Notes under the pieces: model-generated
Seen by the model: the letters and a program-made list of their open reading frames with translations, nothing else
Databases searched by the model: none
What the model was told of the DNA's origin: nothing
Made by a program: the position numbers and the translations under genes
Assembly (NCBI RefSeq): GCF_900184895.1
Contig: NZ_FXZK01000008.1
Location: 92,457-156,456, forward strand
Direction: 5' to 3'
Source of the DNA: Flavimaricola marinus
Lineage (GTDB): Bacteria; Pseudomonadota; Alphaproteobacteria; Rhodobacterales; Rhodobacteraceae
Length of the DNA: 64,000 nt
In this document: in pieces, positions 7,735 through 16,683 of the stretch
Position numbering within the stretch: position 1 is the stretch's first letter
How the letters are laid out: each line of letters begins with the position of its first letter

Positions 7735-9339
7735 CTACTCCGGGATGAAATTCGGCAGCTTGGGCAACAACTCGGCCATGAAGCCCTGCATCCGGGCATC
7801 GGCGTCGGCCTCGGTCTCGCCGTCGAGGATCGGCGTGACGAAGCGGACCAGCGCGCCGTCGGTCCGGCCCCGTGTCAGGCTGTCCCAGACGACGCTGGCC
7901 TTGGCGGCATAGTCGTTGGTCATGCGCTGGCCGCGCTGCTCGAACCAGTAATAGACAAGCTGGCGCGACAGGCCCTTCTGGATCACCGCCCGGTTCACCA
8001 TGAAATCGCCATAGACCGTGCCGGGGATGGTGATCGGGGTGGGGTCGATGGAAAACACCTCCCAGCCGCCGACGGGCAGGCAGACTTCCGGGGAATGGAT
8101 GCCGGAGCCTTCGGTCTGCTTTTCGTACCAGGCGGAGAAGAAGTTGACATAGCCCGGCTCGCCCGGCGCCTGATAGGTGGCGTTGATGTAATCGGAGGCC
8201 TTCAGAACCTCCGCGATATCGGGCTCCAGCGGCGTGACATAGCCTTGCCAGTCGTTGATCCGGGTCGGAAACAGCAAGAAGCTGTCGCGCGCCACCTCGA
8301 CCCGCTCCGGGGCGGGGGTCAGCAGGAACGCCGCCGTCACGGCGGTGGTCAGCGCGGCCGCGACGGCAATGCCGCGGGCCGGGGCGATCCGCAGGAACCG
8401 GCTGGCCTGCATGCCGAGCCCGTCGGTATCCAGATCGATGGTGTCGCGCAGGCCCAGCGGGCTCGGCGTCAGCCGCTGCAGCAGCACGGCCGTCAGAAAC
8501 AGGATGCCGATGCAGGCGCCAAAGATCACCCAGCCCTCGAAGAAGTGCAGAAAGCCCTCGGCCTGACCGATGCCATAGCTGTTGACCAGCACCCCGATCA
8601 TCCCGATGCGGAAGGAATTCATCAGCACCGTCAGCGGGGCGGCCATCAGGAACATCACCGCCTTGTGCCAGAACGGGCCGCGATAGAGGATCGCAAAGAG
8701 GTAGGAGAAGCTCAGGATCGGGAACAGGTAGCGCAGGCCCGAACAGGCTTCGGCGACCTGCAGCTTGTAGACCCCGAGGTCGATGACATTGCCTTCGAGG
8801 AACACCGGAATCCCGGCCAGCTTGATGATCCAGACGCCGATCTCCGAGGAGATCAGCTGCAGGAATATCGTCATCTGCCAATACAGAAACTGCGGCAGCG
8901 GCAGCATGAAGATCAGGTGCAGCACCGGCAATTGATGCTTGCGGCCGCGCTCCCAGCCCATGACGGTCAGCACCACGCCGCCGACCCAGACGATAAAGGC
9001 ATAGGTGACGATATCGGGAATGCGCACCAGATTGCCGAAGATCCCGAACAGCAGCGCAAAGGCGATCACCGCGATCCCGGGGATGCGGTTGACGGGGGCT
9101 GTCGGGTCGATGGGCGGGGCATGGCGCAACTCGCGCAGATAGAGATAGAGCGAGATCAGCGGGATCAGCGGGCCGTGGCTGTATTCGGGGGTGATCCACG
9201 CCCGTCCCAGCGACACGAAGCCGAGCCAGTAGATCGGCAGCGCCGAGGCCACCAGAACGGCCATCCAGACCATCCCCGTCGGATTGACAGTGCCGAGCCC
9301 CAGAGGGCCGCGTTGTTTCTCGAAGGTGGCGTCGGACAT
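7735..9339 (-). CDS. xrtD: Exosortase XrtD with fused EpsI-like domain (VPLPA-CTERM specific)
   Basis: A 534-residue inner-membrane transpeptidase-like protein. The N-terminal exosortase region has about eight membrane helices and the three catalytic residues: Cys199 in [12 protein letters not shown], Arg244 in [10 protein letters not shown] and His265 in EGFLHFFEG. From about residue 320 a periplasmic EpsI-type domain follows, with [16 protein letters not shown]. Fusion of the two is typical of the exosortase D family that recognises VPLPA-CTERM tails. It should cleave and probably anchor the CTERM proteins encoded on both sides. ATG 9339 is chosen; an upstream TTG at 9369 is possible. The sensor kinase/regulator pair found in some exosortase loci is not in this window. 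Confidence 0.93.
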   Translation of the reverse strand: MSDATFEKQRGPLGLGTVNPTGMVWMAVLVASALPIYWLGFVSLGRAWITPEYSHGPLIPLISLYLYLRELRHAPPIDPTAPVNRIPGIAVIAFALLFGIFGNLVRIPDIVTYAFIVWVGGVVLTVMGWERGRKHQLPVLHLIFMLPLPQFLYWQMTIFLQLISSEIGVWIIKLAGIPVFLEGNVIDLGVYKLQVAEACSGLRYLFPILSFSYLFAILYRGPFWHKAVMFLMAAPLTVLMNSFRIGMIGVLVNSYGIGQAEGFLHFFEGWVIFGACIGILFLTAVLLQRLTPSPLGLRDTIDLDTDGLGMQASRFLRIAPARGIAVAAALTTAVTAAFLLTPAPERVEVARDSFLLFPTRINDWQGYVTPLEPDIAEVLKASDYINATYQAPGEPGYVNFFSAWYEKQTEGSGIHSPEVCLPVGGWEVFSIDPTPITIPGTVYGDFMVNRAVIQKGLSRQLVYYWFEQRGQRMTNDYAAKASVVWDSLTRGRTDGALVRFVTPILDGETEADADARMQGFMAELLPKLPNFIPE

Positions 9340-9645
9340 GGGCAAAGCCTGATCTGATGAAAACGACAAAATGGATAAGTGGCTGTAAAGCGGCTTCTAA
9401 ACTTCAGGGCATATATCAGGTTAACCCGACAAAATCGACACCTGCCGCTACGGGAAACAGCTTGTCTACGGAAACGTGTATGGCCCGCGGCGGCGCCAGT
9501 TTGCAGCCAGATCCATCGCCGCAGCCACCGCCAGCGCCCCGAGACAGGCCAGGACCGTCCGGAAGAGCCCCTCCAGATGCCCGTCCCTGCCTGTCACATC
9601 AAGGATTACGGGCGGTTGATGGGCCCAATACGTCCGTGGCGGGGC

Positions 9646-9682
9646 CGAACGAGGGCTTTGAAGGGCGCCAAATCCTCGTTCG
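9646..9682. repeat. 9-bp perfect inverted repeat
   Basis: CGAACGAGG at 9646-9654 and CCTCGTTCG at 9674-9682 are separated by 19 bases. It may be a looped operator or an RNA hairpin in the shared control region between xrtD and the divergent VPLPA gene. Confidence 0.4.
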
Positions 9683-9856
9683 CCCGGACTGATTTCGCGT
9701 CCAAACCGATTCGAACGCAACGGCACATAGGGCGAAACAATTCAGCGCCAGGAGCAGGATTGTTTCGAAATACGCAATTAGCGGCTGGATTGCTCCGGTA
9801 TCGGTCACGGCCAATCGCAACCGGACGTTGCAAATTCAAACGGATTTAGGGGTTTT

Positions 9857-9885
9857 CTGTCAATTTTTTCCCCCTCCATTATTAT
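9857..9885 (+). promoter_or_regulatory. Candidate sigma-70-type promoter of a VPLPA gene
   Basis: CTGTCA at 9857-9862 and TATTAT at 9880-9885 are spaced by 17 bases, 57 bases before the ATG at 9943. The -10 matches the consensus at five of six positions and the -35 at four. Confidence 0.45.
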
Positions 9886-9903
9886 GCAATCGAGTGATTG
9901 AAA

Positions 9904-9917
9904 GAATTGAACAATTC
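9904..9917. promoter_or_regulatory. Palindrome GAATTG-AA-CAATTC in the leader
   Basis: A perfect 6-bp inverted repeat with a 2-base spacer, just downstream of the expected transcription start and 26 bases before the ATG. The position suits an operator or a small leader hairpin. Confidence 0.35.
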
Positions 9918-9942
9918 CGTGTGTGTTGATTGGGGGGAACCG

Positions 9943-10659
9943 ATGAGAACGTTTTTGATGTCGTCAGCGATGGCGCTGACCTGTGTCGTGGCCGCGGGTG
10001 CGGCCGGGGCGGCGACGCTGGTGCTGGACGGATATACCTCTGCGGTGCAGACGGTGAACGTGGCCAGCTCTCCGGTGCCCGACACCCCGTCTTCCGTGGG
10101 CGCGACCGGGTTCAACATGACCGATACCGCGACCACCGAAAGCTTCGTCGCGTGGTGCCTCGACATCTCGCACTACCTGATGAGCACGGGCAGCTCGCAG
10201 GACTACGGCACCACCACCGATCCCTACTCCAACAGCTATGCGCTGACCGCGACGGCGATCGACCGGGTTCAGGCGGTGTTCGACGCGAACTACGCCACGC
10301 TGGATTTCAACGACGCCGATCAGGCGGCCGCCTTCCAGATGGCACTCTGGGAAGCCGCCTATGAGGACGACGGCAACGCGCTCAGCGTCGACTCGGGCCT
10401 GTTCGCGGCCAGCAGCAGCGGCAGCACCGATCTTGCCAACACATATCTCGCCAATGCCGAGGCCTATGCCGGGCCCGAGGTCTGGAACGTGTCCTTCCTC
10501 GAGGTCGAGGGCTATGGCCCCGACCGGGCGCAGAACACCGGGCAGAACCTCGTGACCGTCTCGGCGGTGCCGCTTCCGGCGGCGGGGCTGCTGCTGTTGA
10601 CGGGGCTGGTCGGGGGCGCGGCACTCAGCCGCCGCCGTCGCAAGGCCGCCGAGGTCTGA
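9943..10659 (+). CDS. VPLPA-CTERM protein with thioester-domain-like Cys/Gln motifs
   Basis: A 238-residue exported protein. The signal peptide runs to about residue 23 and the VPLPAAG sorting signal starts at residue 209, ending in SRRRRKAAEV. The passenger has two motifs known from internal-thioester surface domains: an aromatic-Cys motif (VAWCLDI, Cys72) and, 60 residues later, a Gln motif (FQMALWE, Gln132) whose Gln side chain could bond to the Cys. Such bonds let Gram-positive adhesins attach covalently to targets. The function here is inference. GGGGGGA lies 6 bases before ATG 9943, which also gives a clean signal peptide; the 15-codon longer frame is rejected. A strong hairpin follows the stop. 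Confidence 0.85.
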   Translation: MRTFLMSSAMALTCVVAAGAAGAATLVLDGYTSAVQTVNVASSPVPDTPSSVGATGFNMTDTATTESFVAWCLDISHYLMSTGSSQDYGTTTDPYSNSYALTATAIDRVQAVFDANYATLDFNDADQAAAFQMALWEAAYEDDGNALSVDSGLFAASSSGSTDLANTYLANAEAYAGPEVWNVSFLEVEGYGPDRAQNTGQNLVTVSAVPLPAAGLLLLTGLVGGAALSRRRRKAAEV

Positions 10660-10695
10660 GCATCGGGCCACGGCCCGACGGACTGAGTTGACCGA

Positions 10696-10731
10696 CATCA
10701 CGGCCCGGCCCTCACAGGCCGGGCCGTGATG
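10696..10731. terminator. Strong bidirectional hairpin
   Basis: A perfect 15-bp stem (CATCACGGCCCGGCC pairing with GGCCGGGCCGTGATG) with a 6-base loop lies between the convergent VPLPA gene and the outer-membrane barrel gene. Few T residues follow, but stem strength and position favour a terminator. Confidence 0.65.
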
Positions 10732-10758
10732 CGTTTGACGCCGCGCCCGCCGGGCGGG

Positions 10759-10788
10759 CAGGCCAAGGCAGAGCAGGCCAAGGCAGAG
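10759..10788. repeat. 15-base tandem repeat, two copies
   Basis: The unit caggccaaggcagag occurs twice in a row at 10759-10773 and 10774-10788, followed by related G-rich sequence to about 10812. It lies in the convergent intergenic gap. Confidence 0.6.
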
Positions 10789-10862
10789 CAGGGCAGGGCG
10801 GCGCAGGGCGGAAACGCCCCCGCGGGAGCGCCTTGCACATCTGCATTCGTGAGAGGTCCGGC

Positions 10863-12134
10863 CTAGTTGCGCACGTCAAAGAGGCGCGACACGGTCAGCG
10901 ACAGGGTCTGGGCCGAGGCCCGGTCGCCGTCGCTGGGATCGCGGAGCAGATAGGAGGCCCCGGCGCTCAGCGACCAGTCGGGCGACAGGGCATAGCTGAC
11001 CGAGGCGCTCAGATCGGCCACGGAGGTGACCCCGTCGACATCGGCCTCTTCATAGCGGGCATAGCCGGCGCGCAGCGAGGCGGTGACATCGGGGCTCAGG
11101 GCCGTGCTGCCCTGAAGGGACAGCGCGGTGGTCACATCGCCGGTGGCCCCGGCGGCCGTGGCCACGCTGTGATCGAAACTGGCGCTCAGCGTGCCGGCGG
11201 CGCGCTCGACGCTGTAGTTCAGCCCGCCGGTCAGGATCGTCTCGTCCGAGGGGGTCAGGACCACGCCGACATTGCCGCCGAGCGTCCCGTCGGGCAGCTC
11301 GATCTGGCGCGACACGGCAAAGCCGAGCTGGGTGCCGTCGTCGCCGGGCGTGGCCGAGAGGTTGAAGCCGAGGGTCCCTGCGGGCTGGGTAAAGACCGCC
11401 CCCGCCGTCAGGGTCACGCTGTCGCTCTCGGTGCCGTCGTCGTCCGAAAATTCGCTATAGCGCAGGCCGGTCTTGATCTGGGTCACCGGCGAGATGTCGA
11501 ACCGGGCATCGAGGCCGAGGGCAAACTGGGTGCTGTCGACCAGATCGGGATCGGTGGTGTCCTGATACAGGGTGCTGCCATAGCTGGCGTCGAGCAGCAG
11601 GCCAAAGGGCGCATCGTCCATCATCGACAGGCTGGCGGCAAAGCGCAGATCGGTGCGGGTGCCGGTGCCGGTCAGATCGTCGAAGCTGCTGGGCTGGATG
11701 ATCGTATCGCCATCGATGAAGTCCGACAGCGGGCGAAAGAATTCGACATCCGCCTGGCTCGCCGCGGCGGAAAGCCCCAGCGAAGAGCGGACCCCTTCGA
11801 GGCCATAGCTCAGCGACAGGCTGCGATCGCCGAGGCCGAAATCGGTGTCGCCGGAGGTCGCGCTGGCGCGCAGGCCGAGGCCGGCGTCAAAGGCAAAGAC
11901 CTGGGTCTGGGTTTCGGACTGCATGGCAAAGCCGAGGGTCGTCACCGACTGGAGCGTGGTATCGGTGCCGTCCGGGGTCAGGGCGAGGTTGCGGGTGGCT
12001 TCGAGCGATTCCGACACGGTCAGCGCGGCGGTGAGGCCGCCGCCGTCAGAGGTCTGGGCAAGGGGGATCGCCGGCAAAATTCCGCACCCCAGCACGACAA
12101 GGACACTGGCCTGGGCTTGATATCTGGGCGTCAC
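10863..12134 (-). CDS. Outer-membrane beta-barrel protein of the exosortase/EPS system
   Basis: A 423-residue protein with an N-terminal signal (about residues 1-26, ending IPLAQ). The body is alternating polar/hydrophobic strands separated by acidic Gly/Ser/Asp turns, ending in LTVSRLFDVRN, typical of an outer-membrane barrel. Position next to Wza-type, PrsT-like and Wzz-like genes matches the barrel protein regularly found in PEP-CTERM-type loci, thought to act in polymer export. The start is GTG 12134 with AGGGGGA about 6 bases upstream. It is the last gene of the minus-strand run sugar transferase, PrsT, Wza, barrel, 63 bases after the Wza-type gene. Exact barrel size was not determined. 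Confidence 0.75.
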   Translation of the reverse strand: MTPRYQAQASVLVVLGCGILPAIPLAQTSDGGGLTAALTVSESLEATRNLALTPDGTDTTLQSVTTLGFAMQSETQTQVFAFDAGLGLRASATSGDTDFGLGDRSLSLSYGLEGVRSSLGLSAAASQADVEFFRPLSDFIDGDTIIQPSSFDDLTGTGTRTDLRFAASLSMMDDAPFGLLLDASYGSTLYQDTTDPDLVDSTQFALGLDARFDISPVTQIKTGLRYSEFSDDDGTESDSVTLTAGAVFTQPAGTLGFNLSATPGDDGTQLGFAVSRQIELPDGTLGGNVGVVLTPSDETILTGGLNYSVERAAGTLSASFDHSVATAAGATGDVTTALSLQGSTALSPDVTASLRAGYARYEEADVDGVTSVADLSASVSYALSPDWSLSAGASYLLRDPSDGDRASAQTLSLTVSRLFDVRN

Positions 12135-12197
12135 GCCGTCCCCCTGACTGCAGATGCACCTGCGGGCCCGGTGCTATGCCGGGCCGCATGTGCCGGA

Positions 12198-12833
12198 TTA
12201 TTCAAACAGCCTGCGCTGCGGCACCATGATCACATCGCCATCGGTCAACTGGACAGAGCCGTTGGGGCTGCGCCCTTCTTCGATGGCCTGATAGTTCAGG
12301 GTGTAGATCTGCTCGGTGCCGTTGGCGTCGGTGCGGCGCAGCTGCACCCGCTTCACGGCGGCAAAGCGGGTGAAGCCGCCGACCTGCGAGAGGAACTGGA
12401 GCACCGTGGTGCCGGGGGCAACGGCCTTCAGGCCCGGTGCGCCGACTTCGCCCAGCACAAAAACGTCGATCGTGGGCGGCGGCGCCGGGGCGCGCGGTGT
12501 GCTTGGCACGATGCGCGGCTCGAACAGCTGCTCGACGGCGACGAACACGCTCGGTGTCACGGCAAAGCTGTCGGACAGGCGCAGGGCCAGGTCGTTCTGA
12601 ATGGCATCGACCGGGCGGCCGGCGGCCACGATGGACCCGGCCAGCGGGATCGTGATGCGGCCGTCGGGGGCGACGAGCACCGACCGGTTCAGCGAGGGAT
12701 CCTCGATCACCTCGACACGCAAGGTGTCACCGGCGCGAACCCGGTACAGGTCCTGTGCCATCACGCTGCCGGCCAACAGGCTGAACAGCACGACGAAAGC
12801 GGCAAAAGGGCGGCTCAGAGAAAGAAATCTCAT
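12198..12833 (-). CDS. Wza-type polysaccharide export protein
   Basis: A 211-residue periplasmic/outer-membrane export protein. The signal peptide is MRFLSLSRPF through VMAQ (cleavage near residue 26), then the poly-export domain begins YRVRAGDTLRVEVIEDP, and a SLBB domain follows (FVLGEVGAPGLKAV). It is shorter than Wza (about 380 residues), lacks the long C-terminal helix and has no lipobox cysteine, as is common for exosortase-locus versions. ATG 12833 with GGAG upstream replaces a start 58 codons earlier that would hide the signal peptide. It should form part of the export channel with the barrel protein. Confidence 0.9.
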   Translation of the reverse strand: MRFLSLSRPFAAFVVLFSLLAGSVMAQDLYRVRAGDTLRVEVIEDPSLNRSVLVAPDGRITIPLAGSIVAAGRPVDAIQNDLALRLSDSFAVTPSVFVAVEQLFEPRIVPSTPRAPAPPPTIDVFVLGEVGAPGLKAVAPGTTVLQFLSQVGGFTRFAAVKRVQLRRTDANGTEQIYTLNYQAIEEGRSPNGSVQLTDGDVIMVPQRRLFE

Positions 12834-13054
12834 ATTTGGTCTCCATCGACAGCGGAACTGGTCGAATCCAGAATGCGACTGGCAAAATATGACAGGCCTG
12901 ATCCGGATGGAAAAGGCGCGCCCCCGTGTTTTCTGCCCCCCCAGTGGGCGGCTGGCAAGCCGGTTGCAAGATGGCCGGGCCGGGAAGTTGCGCAGAGTGC
13001 CCGGCATGCCACAACAAAAGGAGACGGACGCGCAGGGCTCCGGAGCGGCATGGG

Positions 13055-15484
13055 TCAGGGCGCTCCGAGGGTGGCCAGCGTCTCGCGGGCGGTCTCGAAC
13101 TGGGGCAGATCGCTGTCTCCGGCGATCTCCAGCGCCGTGGTCAGGGATTGCCGGGCCTCCTCGGTGCGCTCCAGCGCGACGTAGGTCATGCCCAGGTGAT
13201 AGTGGACCAGCGGATCTTCGGGCAGGCCGGCGGCGGCGGATTCCAGATAGGGCAGGGCCTCGGCGGCATTGCCGCGGCGGCTCTCGATCCAGCCGTAGGT
13301 GTCCTGAAACGCGGGCACTTCCTGACCGCGCAGCCGGCGGGCCACGGCAAAGGCGCGGTCCAGACTCTCGGCATCGTCGCGATGGGTGGCCAGCAGGCTG
13401 GCCAGGTTGTTGGCGACGATCATGTTGCTGGAATTGGTCTGGTACATGCGCTCGTAGATGTCGATCGCGGCGTCGATGTCCCCGGCCTTCTCGAGCTCTC
13501 CGGCCTTGATCCAGAGCAGAACCGAGCTTTCGGGCTGTGCCTCCAGCGCGGCGTCGAGCACGGCTTCGGCCTCGTCGGTGCGGCCGGCATTGGACAACAG
13601 GCCATAGAGCATCCGCACCGGCGGCTCGGCATCGGGCACATCCGCGATCAGCGACCGCAGGGTGGCCTCGGCGGCGTCGAGATCGCCGGTCAGCTGGTGC
13701 AGGGCGCCGTCGAGCATGCGCAGCTCGAAGGAGGTGGGATCCTCGGCCAGCGCATTGTCCAGAAAGGTGCGGGCTTCGTCGGTCTTGCCACCGCGGACCT
13801 GCGCCATGACCAGCGTGCTGGCGACGCTTGCCGGATTATCGGCCGAGGCGATCTGTTCGTTGAGCAGGTTGAGCACGTCCTCGGTGCGGTTCTGGCCAAG
13901 CAGCATCGCGGTGCGGACCCGCACGGCCAGCGCCATGGAGGGCTCTGTGTTGATCTGTTCGAGCGCGGCCAGAATGCCCGCGACATTGTTCCATTCCTGC
14001 TCGTCCAGCCACAGATCGGCGAGGGCTTCGAACACGTCGAGGTTGGTGGGGTTGGCGCGGCGGGCATCGAGCAGGACGCTCTCGGCGGCCTCGACCCGGT
14101 CGCCGCGGCGCAGGAACTGGGCATAGCGGATCGCATAGGGGGGGGCGGAATCCGAGACGTCCACCGCCAGCGCGAGGCGCTCGCCCGCCAGCTCCGGGCT
14201 GCCGGCACGCTCGTGGGCTTCGGCCATCCGGGTCAGGATCTCCGGGTCGCGGGGGGCCTGGCCCAGGGCGGTGCGCAGATCGGTGATCGCGGCGTCGGGC
14301 TTGTCCTCGCGGATCAGGAAGGCGGCGCGCAGCTTGAGGGCGTCGACGTTGGAGGTGTCCTCGGCGATGATCTCCTCGACCAGCGCCCGCGCACCGACGG
14401 GGTTGCCGGTCTCCATCAGCATCCGGGCCAGAATATTCTTGATCCGGCGGCTCTGGTCGCTGGCTTCGGCGGTGTCCACGATCCGCTGCATCGTGGTGAT
14501 CGCGGCGTCCCTGCGGCCTTCCTCGAAGGCGATCGAGGCCTGCATCGCGGTGTAGAGCTCGGCGGCGTCGGTGCCCTCGTTGGCCGCGATCAGGGCCTCG
14601 AGCTCGGCTTCGGCGGCCTCGGAGCCGCGGGCCGACTTGAGAAACTGCACCACGGTGACATGGCCGCCGGTCGGCCCGTCGAGCGGGCCTGCGAGCGTGC
14701 GCAAAATCTCTTCGGCGGCGTCGAAATCGCGGCGCGACAGATACCATTGCACCAAGGTGTTGCGGACTTCCTCGTTCTCGGGGAACAGGCTGTACATCTC
14801 TTCGAGGACGGCGGCGGCGGCATCGGCATTGTTGGCGCGGGCCAGAACTTGGAACTTGATGATCCGGAATTCGAGACTGTCGGGATCGACCTCCAACGCC
14901 CGGTCCAGCTCGGGCAGGGCGGCGGTCGGGGTGCGGCTGCGCACCAGCGCATCGATGACGACGCGCAGGGCGGTGATCGACGTCGGGGTCTCTTCGAGAA
15001 CCGACCGGGCCGCGGCAAAGGCCTCGGCCTCGGCGTCGGGATCCTCGTCCAGCACGGCGGCGCGATAGGCGATCGTGGCGGCCAGCGCCCGGCTGCGCGG
15101 ATCCTCGGGGGCCAGATCGATCGCGGCCTTGCCGTGGCGTTCGACCTCGGCCCAGTCGCTGCTTTGCAGGGCCAGCTCGGCCAGGGTCTGACGGACGTCG
15201 ACGGTGTCGGGATATTGCTCGATCAGGCGCAGATACTGGCCATAGGCTTCGCGGACATTGCCCTGTTCGAGAACCGTGTCGGCATAGATCTGGCGGGCTT
15301 CCTTGTGAAAACCGTTGTGGTTGAACACGTTGCGGAATTCGATCAGGGCGCGCTCGACATCGCCTTCTTCGAGAAGCGCGAGGCCGGACTGATAATATCT
15401 CTCGGCTTTCTGCTCGTCGCTTTCGCAGGCGGCAAGGGTACCAAAACAAATGATAAAGACGACCAAAAGGCGCAAACGCGTCAT
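13055..15484 (-). CDS. prsT: TPR-repeat lipoprotein, PrsT-like
   Basis: An 809-residue protein with a lipoprotein signal (lipobox LAAC, Cys19 in GTLAACES). It is almost wholly tetratricopeptide repeats from about residue 25 to the end (AERYYQSGLALLEEGD and many similar helical pairs). Length and architecture fit the PEP-CTERM system TPR lipoprotein PrsT, predicted to be anchored in the envelope and to scaffold export or sorting components. GGAGG lies 5 bases before the ATG. It sits between the sugar transferase and the Wza-type gene on the same strand. The assignment to PrsT rests on architecture and neighbourhood. Confidence 0.85.
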   Translation of the reverse strand: MTRLRLLVVFIICFGTLAACESDEQKAERYYQSGLALLEEGDVERALIEFRNVFNHNGFHKEARQIYADTVLEQGNVREAYGQYLRLIEQYPDTVDVRQTLAELALQSSDWAEVERHGKAAIDLAPEDPRSRALAATIAYRAAVLDEDPDAEAEAFAAARSVLEETPTSITALRVVIDALVRSRTPTAALPELDRALEVDPDSLEFRIIKFQVLARANNADAAAAVLEEMYSLFPENEEVRNTLVQWYLSRRDFDAAEEILRTLAGPLDGPTGGHVTVVQFLKSARGSEAAEAELEALIAANEGTDAAELYTAMQASIAFEEGRRDAAITTMQRIVDTAEASDQSRRIKNILARMLMETGNPVGARALVEEIIAEDTSNVDALKLRAAFLIREDKPDAAITDLRTALGQAPRDPEILTRMAEAHERAGSPELAGERLALAVDVSDSAPPYAIRYAQFLRRGDRVEAAESVLLDARRANPTNLDVFEALADLWLDEQEWNNVAGILAALEQINTEPSMALAVRVRTAMLLGQNRTEDVLNLLNEQIASADNPASVASTLVMAQVRGGKTDEARTFLDNALAEDPTSFELRMLDGALHQLTGDLDAAEATLRSLIADVPDAEPPVRMLYGLLSNAGRTDEAEAVLDAALEAQPESSVLLWIKAGELEKAGDIDAAIDIYERMYQTNSSNMIVANNLASLLATHRDDAESLDRAFAVARRLRGQEVPAFQDTYGWIESRRGNAAEALPYLESAAAGLPEDPLVHYHLGMTYVALERTEEARQSLTTALEIAGDSDLPQFETARETLATLGAP

Positions 15485-15544
15485 CGTTCCTCCAATACGC
15501 CCGGTCCGACAGGGCCAGTGACAGGGCCAGTGCTGCTGTCTACC

Positions 15545-16243
15545 TTAGTAACCCGTGGCACGCACAACAACCCGAACCGTCGCGGCGAGCAGGCCGATAT
15601 CATGGCGCAGCGACACGTCCTGTTCGTAGCGGTTGTCATAGGCGGAGCGGTCGGCAAAGCTGGTCTCGTTGCGATCGGAGACCTGCCATGGGCCGGTGAT
15701 GCCGGGGCGCAGCCGGTAATAGGCCTGACCGGGGTACATGGCGCGCTGGTCGGGCATCATCGGGCGGGGGCCGACGAGGCTCATGTCCCCGATCAGCACA
15801 TTCCAGAGCTGCGGCAACTCATCGAGCGAGGTGCGGCGCAGGAACCGGCCAAAGCGGGTGATGCGGGGATCGTTCTTGAGCTTCTGGGTCCGGGCCCATT
15901 CGGCTTGGGCATCTTCGTCGGCCTCCAGATGGCGGGCCAGCTGCTTGTCGGCGTCGACGACCATCGTGCGCAGCTTCCACATCTGATAGACGCGGTTGCC
16001 GCGCCCGACGCGCTCCTGCACATAGAACGGACGGCCGCCCTGTATCTGAATGATCAGCGCCAGCAGCCCGATCAGCACGACGATCGGCAGCGAACAGAGC
16101 AGAACAGCGACCACGTCAAATCCGCGTTTGGCAAAATCGCGATAGGGTTTGCGGGTGGTGGAGCCGAGAGCACCCGCCTGCAAAAGCACCGTGCGCGGCC
16201 CGTCCAGCAAGTCCTCAACGTGAGAATCCGTGTGAAACGTCAT
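15545..16243 (-). CDS. Initiating sugar transferase (ExoY/WbaP C-terminal type)
   Basis: A 232-residue polyprenyl-phosphate hexose-1-phosphate transferase. It would load the first sugar phosphate on undecaprenyl phosphate at the inner membrane. It has one membrane segment (about residues 40-65), the basic motif KRGFDVV before it, and the catalytic block WKLRTM, SLDELPQLWNVLIGDMS, LVGPRP and RPGITGPWQ. It lacks the four-helix N-terminal region of full WbaP proteins, matching the short ExoY type. First gene of the minus-strand export operon, divergent from the ATPase/Wzz/kinase operon. The sugar cannot be told from sequence; galE in the window makes galactose plausible. Confidence 0.92.
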   Translation of the reverse strand: MTFHTDSHVEDLLDGPRTVLLQAGALGSTTRKPYRDFAKRGFDVVAVLLCSLPIVVLIGLLALIIQIQGGRPFYVQERVGRGNRVYQMWKLRTMVVDADKQLARHLEADEDAQAEWARTQKLKNDPRITRFGRFLRRTSLDELPQLWNVLIGDMSLVGPRPMMPDQRAMYPGQAYYRLRPGITGPWQVSDRNETSFADRSAYDNRYEQDVSLRHDIGLLAATVRVVVRATGY

Positions 16244-16683
16244 CTAAAAACCCTTACGAACATCAAAAGAAGGCTGAAAATACAGCCCGAAAACAAAATC
16301 TTATTACATATCCGCAGAGCAGCGCGGCAGCAAACTTCCCAGAGCTTCAGTCTACTCCCGGGGCGGGCGCCAAGCAACAGATTTTAGACAAAAATAAGGC
16401 AAAACGCTGGTTTCGCCGGGGCCGGGTGGACAATTCGCGCGGTGGGCCTGCTTTGTTGCGCATCCGGTCGGGGACGGCCGGTCCGGCCACGCCACAGCGG
16501 GGCGCGGCGCGGTGTCCGGGCCGGATTTGTCGATCGGGCTGCACGGGGTCTGCTGCAAAAGGCTGCATTTCCGCCCTGTATTCGACATGAGTTTCTTATA
16601 TGAAGGACACCGAGCGGGCAGATGTCCCGCGGGTCAAGAGTTTGGAACGCTGCATACCGCAAGGTGCTCTCAGCGGAATGGGC
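16244..16683. other. Divergent control region of the two EPS operons
   Basis: No gene seen. The left 70 bases are strongly AT-rich and contain a small hairpin (GGCTG-N6-CAGCC at 16272-16287) in the leader of the sugar transferase gene, plus a candidate promoter. The right part is GC-rich leader for the ATPase operon. Confidence 0.5.
16305..16333 (-). promoter_or_regulatory. Candidate promoter of the sugar transferase operon
   Basis: Read on the minus strand, TTGCTG (16333-16328) and TATGTA (16310-16305) are separated by 17 bases, about 60 bases upstream of the ATG at 16243, within an otherwise AT-rich leader. Confidence 0.35.

Larger units (their letters stand above)
9340..9942. other. Long divergent intergenic region between xrtD and a VPLPA gene
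   Basis: About 600 bases without a convincing gene. A 43-codon minus-strand frame (9466-9597, GTG start) encodes one hydrophobic helix but has no Shine-Dalgarno. The region contains an inverted repeat at 9646-9682, a candidate promoter at 9857-9885 and a small palindrome at 9904-9917. It is less GC-rich than the surrounding genes. Confidence 0.5.

Noticed and set aside
7211..9199. 662-codon minus-strand frame overlapping xrtD
   Set aside because: It is a shifted frame of the exosortase gene with an Arg/Ala/Asp-rich translation and no domain.
9466..9726. Small minus-strand frame with one hydrophobic helix
   Set aside because: The hydrophobic part could be a 43-residue protein from GTG 9597, but no Shine-Dalgarno precedes it and the extended frame reads as random basic sequence.
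10833..13184. 783-codon plus-strand frame opposite the barrel and Wza-type genes
   Set aside because: Antisense shadow with no signal peptide or domain; the minus-strand proteins have signal peptides and family motifs.
12926..16387. 1153-codon open frame on the plus strand
   Set aside because: It lies opposite the TPR lipoprotein, sugar transferase and Wza-type genes, whose minus-strand products have clear domains and Shine-Dalgarno sites. High GC makes long antisense frames common; its Gly/Gln/His-rich translation matches no family.
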